In this document: positions 7,737 through 17,306 of the stretch, piece after piece
Numbering within the stretch: position 1 is the first letter of the stretch
How the letters are laid out: each line of letters opens with the position of its first letter
Assembly: GCF_036322585.1 (NCBI RefSeq)
Contig: NZ_AP024600.1
Location: 1,860,001 to 1,924,000, forward strand
DNA length: 64,000 nucleotides
DNA from: Luteolibacter sp. LG18
GTDB taxonomy: Bacteria > Verrucomicrobiota > Verrucomicrobiia > Verrucomicrobiales > Akkermansiaceae
Direction of reading: 5' to 3'
Made by a program: the position numbers and the translations under genes
The notes under the pieces: generated by a model
Seen by the model: the letters and a program-made list of their open reading frames with translations, nothing else
Databases searched by the model: none
Told to the model about the DNA's origin: nothing

Positions 7737-9305
7737 ATGTACACGACACTCGATTCGTCAGCGGAATGCGATGGAGAAGTTGACGCCGCCGATTATCCGT
7801 CTCTTCAGGTTGCCGACTGTGAGGTGCTGACTGACGCATGGCCGCCGTTGCTCTCCGACCTTGTGGCCCTCTGGGGGCTTTCTGTTGGGGTTGACCCTCT
7901 TACCGCCGCCGCCCTTATCCTCGACGTTGCCGGTGGCATCGCCGGAAATACGGTAAGATTGAACGTGCCGTATGTTGGGGAGATCGGGTGCAACCTCCAG
8001 CTCGCTGTTGTCCGCGATCAGGTGCCGGCATTGCGCAGGGGCCTTCTACGGCTCACTGCCGCCTTTGAAGATCGGATCATCGCGTTGCTCCAAGTCTACG
8101 AGCATCTCACGGACCTTCGTTCCCAGCGCAACGAACTTGCGGCACTGGAAACGCGCTACAATCCCATGCTGGCCCGTTGGAAGGAGCTGCAAACGACCTT
8201 GAACAATGAAAGGGCGATGGTGAACGCCTTTTGCCAGCAGGAGGAGGCACAAATCCTCAACGAGCATGAGCGTCTGTGCGCATCCATCCAGGTGCTTGGA
8301 GGGAAGCTTCGCGCTCTGAGATTCCAGATGAAGCCGATGGTGATGGTTCCAGAGTTGAGCGCTTCGACCCTTGATGAACTGGACCGCCACGGGTTCGATC
8401 GGGCCATTCTTGAGGTGGCGACATCTCCCGGATATTTCCACCGCCAGACATGGTTGAACGAAAAGGCTCTGGAGCGCCTCTCCGCATTCCGCCGGAATGC
8501 CGAATGGGCAAGCCGCCTCGATTACGTAGGCGGTCGCTATCAACCCCGCTCCGCGATTTCCACGGTGCTCCTTGTCGAACAACAAGAGTTTGGCGATGCG
8601 ATGAGCGATCCCTTGCTGGCGAGGAGTGGCATTTTTGACGAAATGCTTGTTAGGCTCCCTACGGAGCAGCATTTCAGAATTGAAGGTCGCCCTGATCCGG
8701 CCGGTAAATGGTCGGAACTGGTGAGCAAGTTGATGGGAGCCAGATTGGACCGGATCGGCCGAACCTACAGCCTTGATGATTCAGCCCGGGAGGAGTTTCT
8801 TAAAGTTCGAGCCGCGCAGCTGGAACGTGGGATGAAGGCGGATGGTGCGATGATCCGCCTGTGGCGGGAAGGGGGGCCAGCGCTCGTGGGGAAGCTCGCC
8901 CTTGCCGTGGCGCTGTTCCGAGAAGGCAGCGAGAAGGCGGTCAGAGGAAATGACGTTCGGATTGCCGCTTGGATTGCCAACGGGCTGTTGGAATCGACGT
9001 CACAGCACTGGGCCGCCAGCCGGGGAGCGAGTCCCATTGCCGAATTGACGTCGGTCAAGGGGGCAAAGACCCCGGACGACGATCCCGTGGCGGCTATGGT
9101 GCGGAAAGTCCGGAAGCTTCAGCCCTGCAGTATCCGAACCTTGTTTCGGACCTACAGCTCCCAAGATTACGCCCAACTTGCTCCCGTTCTTGAGCGCGCC
9201 ATTGAGCTTGGGCTGATTGAGCGGGACGGGAAGGTGTTGAAAGCCCCTTCACTGGCTCATGAAACCGTCAGCGTCAGTCCGTCAGCTTGTCAGCAGAAGA
9301 ACTAA
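7737..9305 (+). CDS. DUF3987-like protein with degenerate P-loop
   Basis: A 522-residue protein. The N-terminal part (PPLLSDLVALWGLSVGVDPL and then AALILDVAGGIAGNTVRL) matches the opening of DUF3987/YfjI-type helicase-primase proteins carried by phages, plasmids and islands. Where those proteins have G-x-G-K-S, this one reads IGCNLQLAVVRDQVPALRRG, with no usable Walker A. Residues about 105-195 form a predicted coiled coil (LRSQRNELAALETRY and LQTTLNNERAMVNAF). The middle (ISTVLLVEQQEFGDAM) keeps the family's later strand, and the last 70 residues resemble a winged helix. It probably aided replication with the initiator; loss of nucleotide binding suggests a structural role. Confidence 0.55.
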   Translation: MYTTLDSSAECDGEVDAADYPSLQVADCEVLTDAWPPLLSDLVALWGLSVGVDPLTAAALILDVAGGIAGNTVRLNVPYVGEIGCNLQLAVVRDQVPALRRGLLRLTAAFEDRIIALLQVYEHLTDLRSQRNELAALETRYNPMLARWKELQTTLNNERAMVNAFCQQEEAQILNEHERLCASIQVLGGKLRALRFQMKPMVMVPELSASTLDELDRHGFDRAILEVATSPGYFHRQTWLNEKALERLSAFRRNAEWASRLDYVGGRYQPRSAISTVLLVEQQEFGDAMSDPLLARSGIFDEMLVRLPTEQHFRIEGRPDPAGKWSELVSKLMGARLDRIGRTYSLDDSAREEFLKVRAAQLERGMKADGAMIRLWREGGPALVGKLALAVALFREGSEKAVRGNDVRIAAWIANGLLESTSQHWAASRGASPIAELTSVKGAKTPDDDPVAAMVRKVRKLQPCSIRTLFRTYSSQDYAQLAPVLERAIELGLIERDGKVLKAPSLAHETVSVSPSACQQKN

Positions 9306-9309
9306 TCAA

Positions 9310-10041
9310 ATGAAACGGCCATTGTCAGCCTTCCCATTCGCGCACTCCCAACGCAGCGCCCGGTGGCCGACTGACATTCCGCCCTTCATGCGGAGGGTTT
9401 GGAGTAGGGACAAGAAGGCGTTCACCACCTTGTGGAGTGTTCCACCCGGCACTGGGTTCGAGGCATTACGAGTCAGACTGGTGGGGCGATTTGCGGTCCT
9501 TCTGGTAAGGCGGGGAGCTATTCACTTGTGGCACGGAGGTCATCACGTCCGCGCAGAAGATGGGCAGGCAGTGGCGGTATCGACCACGGAGTTCCACGTT
9601 GAAGTTCCGGATTGCGTCACAGGTGACGCTTTATTTGAAGTCCACGTCTTTCGCCGTATGCCGAACGGCAACGAGGTGCCGGCCCGGCTGTCATACCTCC
9701 TTTCACTCCACGGCTACCAAGCGCCTGGACTATTTTGGTTCAAGGACGCGAGCATATTGGCGGCTCCCGAGTTGCCAGGTGGCGGCCCTGTCGACAGCCC
9801 CAGAGCTGTGCTGTGCAGGCTGATGGCAGGCAGCATCGCTCAGACGGTTGCCTTCTTTGCCTCAGGTCAGCCTCAAAGCCGTGCAATCATCAACCGGGTC
9901 TCATCCCAGTACCGTTCCGCATGGAGTACCGGAGAGCCACTCCCGGACGAGTTGTTTGGAATCCCAATGCGTCCGGTACGCAGCGTCTACGATTGGGTGC
10001 AATATCAACCAGACTCATTGACTAAGTTGCTTCAAGCTTGA
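9310..10041 (+). CDS. hypothetical protein in replication block
   Basis: A 243-residue protein that I do not recognise. It begins MKRPLSAFPFAHSQRSAR, contains a beta-rich middle (FEALRVRLVGRFAVLLVRRG) and ends in a helical tail (SVYDWVQYQPDSLTKLLQA). ATG 9310 lies 5 bp after the preceding stop; a longer frame starting at 9259 would overlap the previous gene by 47 bp and is less likely. It is probably in the same transcription unit as the DUF3987-like gene. No domain or catalytic motif is evident. Confidence 0.55.
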   Translation: MKRPLSAFPFAHSQRSARWPTDIPPFMRRVWSRDKKAFTTLWSVPPGTGFEALRVRLVGRFAVLLVRRGAIHLWHGGHHVRAEDGQAVAVSTTEFHVEVPDCVTGDALFEVHVFRRMPNGNEVPARLSYLLSLHGYQAPGLFWFKDASILAAPELPGGGPVDSPRAVLCRLMAGSIAQTVAFFASGQPQSRAIINRVSSQYRSAWSTGEPLPDELFGIPMRPVRSVYDWVQYQPDSLTKLLQA

Positions 10042-10236
10042 GCGGCCGTAGCATCACCCACAATTACCTGCATGGCCGATATGGTGACGCCCAGCAGTAT
10101 CGGAAAGGGCGCGATCTGCGAAGGGAATAGGCCTCGCAGTACAGGTGGTCTCAAGAACCGGAAAATTCGCGGTAGGGTCGTCGTCCGTCGATTTTCACTT
10201 GATGGACGGCTAAAAACCTCTTGGGGCGGGGTGAGG

Positions 10237-10270
10237 TTCCGGCATACGTTTTCGGTGAACAGTGCCGGAA
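10237..10270. promoter_or_regulatory. inverted repeat before methyltransferase gene
   Basis: TTCCGGCA (10237-10244) and TGCCGGAA (10263-10270) form a perfect 8-bp inverted repeat ending 13 bp before the methyltransferase ATG. It could be an operator for self-limiting expression or an RNA hairpin masking translation start. No C-protein gene is seen. Confidence 0.4.
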
Positions 10271-10283
10271 ATGGCCCTTGAAT

Positions 10284-12962
10284 ATGACTACTGAGGAAAT
10301 CTCCAAAAAAATCGCCGATATTCCCTCCGACCTCACCGGGGTGGGGTGGGGATTTGCGTTCCTCAAGTGCTTCCAGGGAAAAGACTCGAAACTCCCTAAA
10401 TCCACGTTCGACCGAGTCAGGGACGGCTCGACAAACTACGCTGACGACCACGCCACTGAGATCCTCTGGAAGAAGCGGATCTACTTCCGTTGGGTCGCCA
10501 AGGACATCCGGACCGCGTTCGATGAGGCGAAGGCTTCCGTGGCGCTGCGCCGACCGGCGAACAAGCCGATGTTCATTGTCATCGCCTCGCCAGACGAAAT
10601 CGCCGCGCATGATCTCGACGAGGGATCGGATCTCGTCATCCCCGGCTACGAACTGCCGTCCCACGCTTACTTCTTCCTCCCCTTCGTCGGGAAAAAGAAG
10701 ATCGCCGTCACCAACGAGGCCCTGGAGGTGGACGTCAAGGCCACCCGAAAGATGGCCGTCCTCTACGACGAAATTCGCAAGGACAATCCCGGCTTCGACG
10801 CTCACGACCTTAATGTCTTCCTCGCCCGGCTGCTTTTCTGCTTCTTCGCCGAGGACACCGGCATCTTCGAGGACGACCTATTTACCAATTCCCTCGCCTC
10901 CCACACCTCGCAAGAGGGAGACGACCTGACGGATTACCTCACGAACGTCTTCCGCCGTTTCGCCACCGCCGACGCCTCCAAGCTTCGCAAAGAATTCCGC
11001 AATTTCCCCTACGTCAACGGCGGCCTCTTCGAACGCGAGCATCCAGTGCCCGCCTTTACCGGCAAGAGCCGCAAGACCTTGCTCGAAAATGGCAAGATGG
11101 ACTGGAAGTCCATCAACCCCGATATCTTCGGCTCGATGTTCCAGTCGATCATCGACCCCGAGAAGCGCCACGAACTGGGCATGCACTACACCTCTCGGGA
11201 GAACATCATGAAGGTGGTTTCCCCGCTCTTCCTTGATGCCCTCCGTGAGGACTTCGAGAAGGCGAAGGGCAGCCCGAAAAAGCTCGAAGCCTTCCACCAG
11301 AGGCTCGCCGAGATCCACATCTTCGACCCTGCCTGCGGATCGGGGAACTTCCTAATCCTCGCCTATGAGAAGCTCCGCGAGCTGGAAATGGACGTGCTGG
11401 AAGCCAAGGGGCAATACGCCGAACTGTTCCCCCGCATCCGCATCAACCAGTTCCACGGCATCGAGATCGATGATTTCGCCCATGAGCTGGCGATGCTCGC
11501 CCTTTGGATCAAGGAGCATCAGATGAACCTCGTCTTCCACGAGCGCTTCCGCACCCGCCCCGATGCCCTGCCACTCCGGGAGGGGGCGCGAATCGTTCGC
11601 GACAACGCGACCCGCTGCGATTGGAATACCGTCTGCCCGCGAATCGAACGAGGCCCGGATGGAAAAGCTAAGCAGCGGGAAACCTATGTGCTAGGAAATC
11701 CGCCATACCTTGGCGCTCGAAATCAAAGCGTGGATCAGAAAAGGGACATGGCCGCCGCAGTGGGAGACGTGGACGGGTTGAATGAACTGGACTACGTCGC
11801 CTGTTGGTTCTTCAAGGCATCACGCTACATCCGCAACCAAACTGCTGCGGCTGCTTTCGTGGCCACGAATTCCATTTGCCAAGGAGAACAAGCTGCGCTC
11901 ATTTGGCATCCGATTGTTGGGGGAGGCTCAGGAATTGAGATCGGATTCGCTCACACGTCCTTCAAGTGGACGAACCAAGCTAAGGGGAACGCCGGCGTCA
12001 CCTGTGTTGTCGTCGGAATCTCGAATCTTGCGACGGACACGAAGCGGCTTTTCTCTGGAAATCAGGAGGTTCGTGTGGAAATGATCAATGAGTTCCTCCG
12101 TCCTTTGCCCTATGTTTGGGTTTGGTCGCGTGAGGACTCGCTTTCCGGATTGCCGAAACTCACCTTCGGCAGCATGCCGAATGACGGCGGATTCCTGTTG
12201 ATGAGTGGCGAGGAGAAGAACGATTTGATTTCCTCGCACCCTACGGCCGAAAAGTTTCTAAAAGTATTCGTTGGCGCTGACGAGTTCCTCTACAAGGAGC
12301 CTCGCTACTGCCTTTGGATCTGTGATGAGGATCTAGCCGAGGCACGAAAAATAGGGGCAGTTCAACAGCGGATTGCTAGTTGTCGGAAAAAGCGGGCCGA
12401 TAGCCCTCGTGAAGCTACCCGGCGGTTAGCTGAGAAGCCGCACCAATTCGGCGAGGTGAGGCACCGCGACACCGAGTCTATCATTTTTCCTCGTCACACT
12501 TCGGAAAAGCGGGAATATATTCCACTGGGCTTCTTGGACGACTCCACCGTGATTGGTGATGCGGCGCAGGCCATATACGACGCGCAACCATGGGCATTTG
12601 GCGTCCTATCTTCAAAGATGCACATGGAATGGACAAAGCTAGTTGCGGGACGTCTGAAGACCGATCCTCGGTATTCGGGCTTCGTCCTAAACAATTTCCC
12701 GCTCTCTCCTCTCTCGGGCGAAACCAAGGAATCCCTTGAGAAAGCCGTTTTCGAAATCATCGACATCCGCGAAGAGTTTCACGAAATGACCTACGCGGAC
12801 ATGTATGATCCGGCCAAGATGCCTGAAAAGCTGCTCAAGGCTCACCGCGCTCTCGATATCGTCGTTGACCGCTGCTACCGCAAGACGCCCTTCAAGGACG
12901 TGAACGACCGGCTGGAGCACCTGATCGCCCTCTACCACGAAATGACCGGCCAGACCGCCTGA
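10284..12962 (+). CDS. MmeI-like DNA methyltransferase, apparently nuclease-less
   Basis: An 892-residue class I SAM-dependent DNA methyltransferase of the MmeI-like (type IIL) architecture. Motif I is FDPACGSGNF near residue 347 and catalytic motif IV is NPPY near 471, typical of adenine-N6 enzymes. The helical spacer (DLNVFLARLLFCFFAEDTG) precedes motif I, and a target-recognition region and C-terminal domain follow. The N-terminus (MTTEEISKKIADIPSDL) keeps the beta-rich part of MmeI_N, but I see no PD-(D/E)xK nuclease residues. ATG 10284 was chosen over an upstream frame at 10221. Four bases separate it from the helicase gene, so methylation is coupled to a separate helicase and nuclease. 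Confidence 0.85.
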   Translation: MTTEEISKKIADIPSDLTGVGWGFAFLKCFQGKDSKLPKSTFDRVRDGSTNYADDHATEILWKKRIYFRWVAKDIRTAFDEAKASVALRRPANKPMFIVIASPDEIAAHDLDEGSDLVIPGYELPSHAYFFLPFVGKKKIAVTNEALEVDVKATRKMAVLYDEIRKDNPGFDAHDLNVFLARLLFCFFAEDTGIFEDDLFTNSLASHTSQEGDDLTDYLTNVFRRFATADASKLRKEFRNFPYVNGGLFEREHPVPAFTGKSRKTLLENGKMDWKSINPDIFGSMFQSIIDPEKRHELGMHYTSRENIMKVVSPLFLDALREDFEKAKGSPKKLEAFHQRLAEIHIFDPACGSGNFLILAYEKLRELEMDVLEAKGQYAELFPRIRINQFHGIEIDDFAHELAMLALWIKEHQMNLVFHERFRTRPDALPLREGARIVRDNATRCDWNTVCPRIERGPDGKAKQRETYVLGNPPYLGARNQSVDQKRDMAAAVGDVDGLNELDYVACWFFKASRYIRNQTAAAAFVATNSICQGEQAALIWHPIVGGGSGIEIGFAHTSFKWTNQAKGNAGVTCVVVGISNLATDTKRLFSGNQEVRVEMINEFLRPLPYVWVWSREDSLSGLPKLTFGSMPNDGGFLLMSGEEKNDLISSHPTAEKFLKVFVGADEFLYKEPRYCLWICDEDLAEARKIGAVQQRIASCRKKRADSPREATRRLAEKPHQFGEVRHRDTESIIFPRHTSEKREYIPLGFLDDSTVIGDAAQAIYDAQPWAFGVLSSKMHMEWTKLVAGRLKTDPRYSGFVLNNFPLSPLSGETKESLEKAVFEIIDIREEFHEMTYADMYDPAKMPEKLLKAHRALDIVVDRCYRKTPFKDVNDRLEHLIALYHEMTGQTA

Positions 12963-12966
12963 GACC

Positions 12967-14907
12967 ATGCCCAACCTCATCGAAATCGAATACGAGCAGA
13001 CCGGAGCCAGCGCTTCGACGAATGAGCTTGGCATGCGCGAGATGCAGGCCCGCGCCTACGACGCCCGCTCCCACCAATACCTCCTCCTCAAATCCCCGCC
13101 AGCCTCCGGCAAGAGCCGCGCCATGATGTACCTAGCGCTCGACAAGCTGGAGAACCAAGGGCTTAAGAAGGTCGTCATCGCGGTACCGGAGCAATCTATC
13201 GGCGCATCCTTCCGCAACACCGCCCTGGCCAAGCACGGATTCTGGAAGAACTGGACGCTCGATGTGGACTTGTGCCTACCCCAGGGCAATCAGGCAAAGG
13301 TGAAGGCTTTCGAAGATTTCATGGGCGATCCCATGGCCAAAGTCCTTGTCTGCACTCATTCCACCTTCCGCTTTGCAGTCGAGAAGCTGGGTGTGGACGC
13401 TTTCGAGGACACGCTCATCGGCATCGATGAGTTCCACCATGTTTCCACCGAAGGCGAGAACGTGCTGGGCGATTGCCTCGACCGGATCATGAGCCAAACG
13501 AACGCCCACGTGGTCGCCATGACCGGCTCCTATTTTCGGGGCGACAACATCGCCATACTTTCAGCCGAGAACGAGGCGAAGTTCGAGGACGTCATTTACA
13601 ACTACTACGAGCAGCTCAACGGCTATCACTACCTGAAGTCCCTCGGCATCGGCTACCACTTTTACCAGGGCCGCTTTATCGACGCCCTCGGCGAGGTGTT
13701 GGATGTGACAAAGAAAACCATCATCCACATTCCCAGCGTGAACGCCCGCGAGGCGTATTCGGACAAATACACGATGCTGGGTGACATCCTCGACCTCATC
13801 GGCACGAACGCCAAAACCGACGACGAGACCGGCATCATCACGATGACTACAGTGGACGGGAAGCAGATCCGGATTGCAGACCTTGTCACCGACGACGACG
13901 ACAAGCGAGCACAGGTGAAGAAGTTCCTCGCCGATGTAGAACACGAGCACGAGGTGGACATCATCATCGCCCTAGGCATGGCCAAGGAGGGCTTCGATTG
14001 GAAATACTGCGAGCATTCTCTGACGATCGGCTATCGCGGCTCCCTCACCGAGGTCGTTCAGATCATCGGGCGCTGTACCCGCGACTCCCCGAACAAGATT
14101 CACGCCCAATTCACCAACCTCGTCGCTGAACCCCGCGCCGACAGTGAGGAGGTGGCGGACGCGGTGAATGACATGCTCAAGGCAATCACCTGCTCCCTGC
14201 TGATGGAACAGGTCATGGCCCCGGTGTTCAAATTCAAGCCGAAGATCGATCCAAACGAACCCGGCAAGAAGGGCAACACCATCGCGATCAAAGGACTCAA
14301 AGATCCATCAACGGAAGCGGTGCGGAAAATCGTCGATACCAAATTGCGCGAGCTGAAGGCGGCGATACTCAGTTCACCGGACATTCAGAAAGCCATTGTC
14401 AATCAGGCTGATGCTGCTGTGGTCAACAAACAGCTCATTCCGAAGATCATCATGGAGACTTTTCCGGATCTCACGCAAAAAGAGGTCTCCGAAGTCACTG
14501 ATCACGTCTTGGCCGACACTCTTTTTTCCCACGGCAAGCAGACGCAGGAGGGCGACAAACGGTTCATCAGCTTCGCCAAGCAGTTCATCAACATCGATGA
14601 ACTTCACATCGACATGATCTACAAGATCAACCCCTTCCAGCACGCCTATGAGGTGCTCTCCAAGTCGCTCGACAAGGAAGTGCTCGCAGCGGTGCAAGGC
14701 GTGCTTGCTACGCAAAAGGCGAAGATTACCGAGGAGGAGATCAACGCGAACTGGCACCTTGTCGAAGCTTTCGAGGAAGCGAATGGCTGCTTGCCGAACT
14801 ACAAGTCCAAGGACGAGTTCGAGGCCCGCCTCGGACTGATGGTCGAGAAGGCGCGCCAGATCTTCCTGGCGGCAAACCAGAAGGAAGACCTCGAACTCAC
14901 GCCCTGA
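12967..14907 (+). CDS. SF2 DEAD/DEAH-type helicase
   Basis: A 646-residue superfamily 2 helicase or translocase. Walker A is SPPASGKSRA (K49/S50), the Walker B box is GIDEFHHV (D154-E155), motif III is MTGSYF (about 185-190), and motif VI is EVVQIIGRCTRD near residue 375. The C-terminal third is helical and ends with a segment (ANGCLPNYKSKDEFEARLGL) related to the N-terminus of the next protein. It lies between methyltransferase and nuclease genes with 2-4 bp gaps, so all three are one operon. Expected role: ATP-driven translocation on DNA during restriction, as HsdR-like motors do. Confidence 0.88.
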   Translation: MPNLIEIEYEQTGASASTNELGMREMQARAYDARSHQYLLLKSPPASGKSRAMMYLALDKLENQGLKKVVIAVPEQSIGASFRNTALAKHGFWKNWTLDVDLCLPQGNQAKVKAFEDFMGDPMAKVLVCTHSTFRFAVEKLGVDAFEDTLIGIDEFHHVSTEGENVLGDCLDRIMSQTNAHVVAMTGSYFRGDNIAILSAENEAKFEDVIYNYYEQLNGYHYLKSLGIGYHFYQGRFIDALGEVLDVTKKTIIHIPSVNAREAYSDKYTMLGDILDLIGTNAKTDDETGIITMTTVDGKQIRIADLVTDDDDKRAQVKKFLADVEHEHEVDIIIALGMAKEGFDWKYCEHSLTIGYRGSLTEVVQIIGRCTRDSPNKIHAQFTNLVAEPRADSEEVADAVNDMLKAITCSLLMEQVMAPVFKFKPKIDPNEPGKKGNTIAIKGLKDPSTEAVRKIVDTKLRELKAAILSSPDIQKAIVNQADAAVVNKQLIPKIIMETFPDLTQKEVSEVTDHVLADTLFSHGKQTQEGDKRFISFAKQFINIDELHIDMIYKINPFQHAYEVLSKSLDKEVLAAVQGVLATQKAKITEEEINANWHLVEAFEEANGCLPNYKSKDEFEARLGLMVEKARQIFLAANQKEDLELTP

Positions 14908-14909
14908 CC

Positions 14910-16187
14910 ATGCCACTTAAACCCGACATCCTCGGGCAGGTGGAGGCGCTTCTCCGGAGGCACAACCGCCACGAGCCCGATCCCGAAAAGAAGGAGAATC
15001 CGGAAGCATCCGCCTTCATGTCCGGGTTTCGGGAAATCGAGGACTTCATCAAGACGAATGGACGGCTTCCCGAAAAGGGGAGTTCCATCTCCGAGCGCAA
15101 GCTCGCGGTCCGACTCAAGAGCATCGTGGAAGACGATGGGAAGCGTTCCTATCTTGCCGCGCACGACCGCGAGGGCATCATTGCGATGTATTGCGAAGCG
15201 ACGGGCTTCATCGTGTCCGAACCAACGGAGGAACCCGAAGAGCCTGCGGAAAGCGTGCGGGGAAAGGGGCTACCAAAAACCGCGGAGCCAGTTGTTCCCG
15301 CCTCCCTCAAGGGCTTGGCCGGGAGCAGCGCCTTCGCCCGGATTATGGGTGGCGCGCAAAAGGAAAGCTCCTTGTTCGGCGGTCGTTTCGCCAACAAGCC
15401 GAAGAAGGAGCAGGCGATGCCCGACTACGTTGCCCAGCGGAAGGACTGCGCCGACTTCGAGAAGTATCGGCCGTTTTTCGACCAGTGCCTCGCCGAGCTG
15501 AAATCCGGTGCTCGAAAGGCAATCCCTTTCAAGAACGAGCAGCATATCGAAGAGGGAAAATTCTACGTCCTAGGCGGGCTGCTCTGCTACGTGGCCGAGA
15601 AGGGCAAGCCGTACAGCCACAAGGGAAAGACCAACACCCGGTTGCGCTTGATTTTCGTCAACGAACGCGAGTCGGACATGCTGCTGCGCTCCCTATCAAC
15701 CGAACTCTACAAAGGCGGCCTGATGATTACTGAGAACGAATCGGAGCTTTTCGAAACCGGAAAGATCACCCCTGACGACATTGAAACCGGATGGATCTAC
15801 GTCCTCAGTTCGCTTTCCAAATCTTCCCAGGTCCAAGCCATCGGGGATTTGTACAAAATTGGATTTACCACAGGCACGGTGGAAGAGCGCATTGCTAATG
15901 CTGAGAAGTTCGTCACCTACCTCTGCGCGCCCGTGAAAGTCGTGGCGAAGGCCAGGACCGCGAACTTGTCGACTCACACGCTGGAGCAGATCATTCACGC
16001 GGTGTTCGGAAAGGCCCGGCTCGATATCGAGGTGATCGATCGCGATGGGCAGATCAGAAAGGCAACCGAGTGGTTTTCCGCTCCTTGGCCCGCGATTCAG
16101 CACGCCCTCCAATTGATCGCGAACGGACAGATTGAGTATTACGATTACAATCCCGAAACTCGGGAGATGGAGTTTCGAAAATCTTGA
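14910..16187 (+). CDS. GIY-YIG nuclease (T5orf172-like) of the restriction block
   Basis: A 425-residue protein with a C-terminal GIY-YIG nuclease fold. The first strand is GWIYVLSSLS (about residue 293). YKIGFTTGTVEERIANAEKF carries the second motif and the catalytic Arg, and THTLEQIIHAVF carries the Glu. The spacing matches the T5orf172/MUG113 group. The N-terminus (FIKTNGRLPEKGSSISERKL) is a small helical domain shared with the helicase C-terminus, and a Pro/Glu-rich linker (about 105-125) follows. The start lies 2 bp after the helicase stop. It probably supplies the DNA cleavage missing from the methyltransferase. Confidence 0.85.
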   Translation: MPLKPDILGQVEALLRRHNRHEPDPEKKENPEASAFMSGFREIEDFIKTNGRLPEKGSSISERKLAVRLKSIVEDDGKRSYLAAHDREGIIAMYCEATGFIVSEPTEEPEEPAESVRGKGLPKTAEPVVPASLKGLAGSSAFARIMGGAQKESSLFGGRFANKPKKEQAMPDYVAQRKDCADFEKYRPFFDQCLAELKSGARKAIPFKNEQHIEEGKFYVLGGLLCYVAEKGKPYSHKGKTNTRLRLIFVNERESDMLLRSLSTELYKGGLMITENESELFETGKITPDDIETGWIYVLSSLSKSSQVQAIGDLYKIGFTTGTVEERIANAEKFVTYLCAPVKVVAKARTANLSTHTLEQIIHAVFGKARLDIEVIDRDGQIRKATEWFSAPWPAIQHALQLIANGQIEYYDYNPETREMEFRKS

Positions 16188-16296
16188 TGGACTGCAATTC
16201 AGTGGAATTATTCGAACGAGCGCCTCGCGGTAACGTCGTAGTGGCAAGGCTCGTGAACGGGATAGTCCTTCCAAGAATCACATCTCTCGAAATTCG

Positions 16297-17220
16297 ATGA
16301 GCAGGAAAGAGTGGAAGGAGGCGGTCGAAGCGGGCCTCGCGGAAATCTGCAAGCTCTCCGGGTTTACGCTGGCTTGGAAGACCAATTCACCTGTCGCGGT
16401 GTTGATGAAGAACGGGCTCAAGGTAGAGGTGACGGCAAATGGTGTTTGGTTCATGGGAACCGAAAAGAGGCAACTGGACACTGTGATGGAAGATTTGAGA
16501 TCTCCGGATGGTGCTTTTCGCGGCGACCCATGTAACCTGGGACTTCTCGAACCTTATAGGCAGCCAAGCGGTCGATTGGCGGTTATTTGTGAAGTCCCAA
16601 CGGAAGCAAAGCGGCTCGGAGGGTTTGTAAATGCCCTCGATGGGATTCTCGTGGAAATTGCCAGTGCCGGGTCCTTGCACGCGACAGCCGCAGCGCCGAG
16701 TTTCACTAGACGGAGAACAGGAATTACTTTTCATCTGCGGTGCGAGCTTGCCGTCGTTGTTTCGGAGGCAATCGTCCGTCACGGGATGCAGGGGCAATCG
16801 AATCCTCAGCTCACGGGCAGAGTTTTTGGCATCGCTGACTTTGCACCCATCGTGGGCGAATCAGGACTCTACCGGAGCGAACTCAAAACACGGTCGGACT
16901 CCAAGAGTCGGGGCGAGCATATTGTCCCTTGCAAGGTGGTATCGGAAATTCTCCTCAGCTCCACCTTCCACGACAGCCTCTCCGTTGACGCGAGGGTGGA
17001 GGAACTGAAACGGCTTCTGAAGATCGTTTACATTTCGGGCAGCGAACAGGCCACGCTGGATCGGAAGTTCGGATTGAAGGATCGTATGCCGGGAGGGCCA
17101 CCTTGGCCGACGGGCTGCATTTATTCACGGCTGACTGCCGCTGGGGTTTCCAAGGTGTTCATGCTCCCTATTGCATCGAACCCGCCTCCACCGTGCGGCT
17201 GCGGCGGCTGTGGGATGTGA
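16297..17220 (+). CDS. unknown protein with HNH-like EHIVP motif
   Basis: A 307-residue protein that I do not recognise. The first 130 residues are a mixed alpha/beta domain (FTLAWKTNSPVAVLMKNGLK). The middle (RSDSKSRGEHIVPCKVVSEI) carries an E-H-I-V-P-C core similar to the first His of HNH nucleases, but the later Asn/His positions are not obvious. The last residues are a Pro/Cys-rich tail (PPPPCGCGGCGM). It lies 109 bp after the GIY-YIG gene on the same strand and may be an accessory of that system. The nuclease idea is tentative. Confidence 0.55.
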   Translation: MSRKEWKEAVEAGLAEICKLSGFTLAWKTNSPVAVLMKNGLKVEVTANGVWFMGTEKRQLDTVMEDLRSPDGAFRGDPCNLGLLEPYRQPSGRLAVICEVPTEAKRLGGFVNALDGILVEIASAGSLHATAAAPSFTRRRTGITFHLRCELAVVVSEAIVRHGMQGQSNPQLTGRVFGIADFAPIVGESGLYRSELKTRSDSKSRGEHIVPCKVVSEILLSSTFHDSLSVDARVEELKRLLKIVYISGSEQATLDRKFGLKDRMPGGPPWPTGCIYSRLTAAGVSKVFMLPIASNPPPPCGCGGCGM

Positions 17221-17306
17221 GCGTTGGTGACGATCTTTTGATCATGCGCCGCCGGGCGAGTTGGTTTCCGCTTGGGTCGGCCAGAGCCCTAGGGTAGGTT
17301 CCGCGC

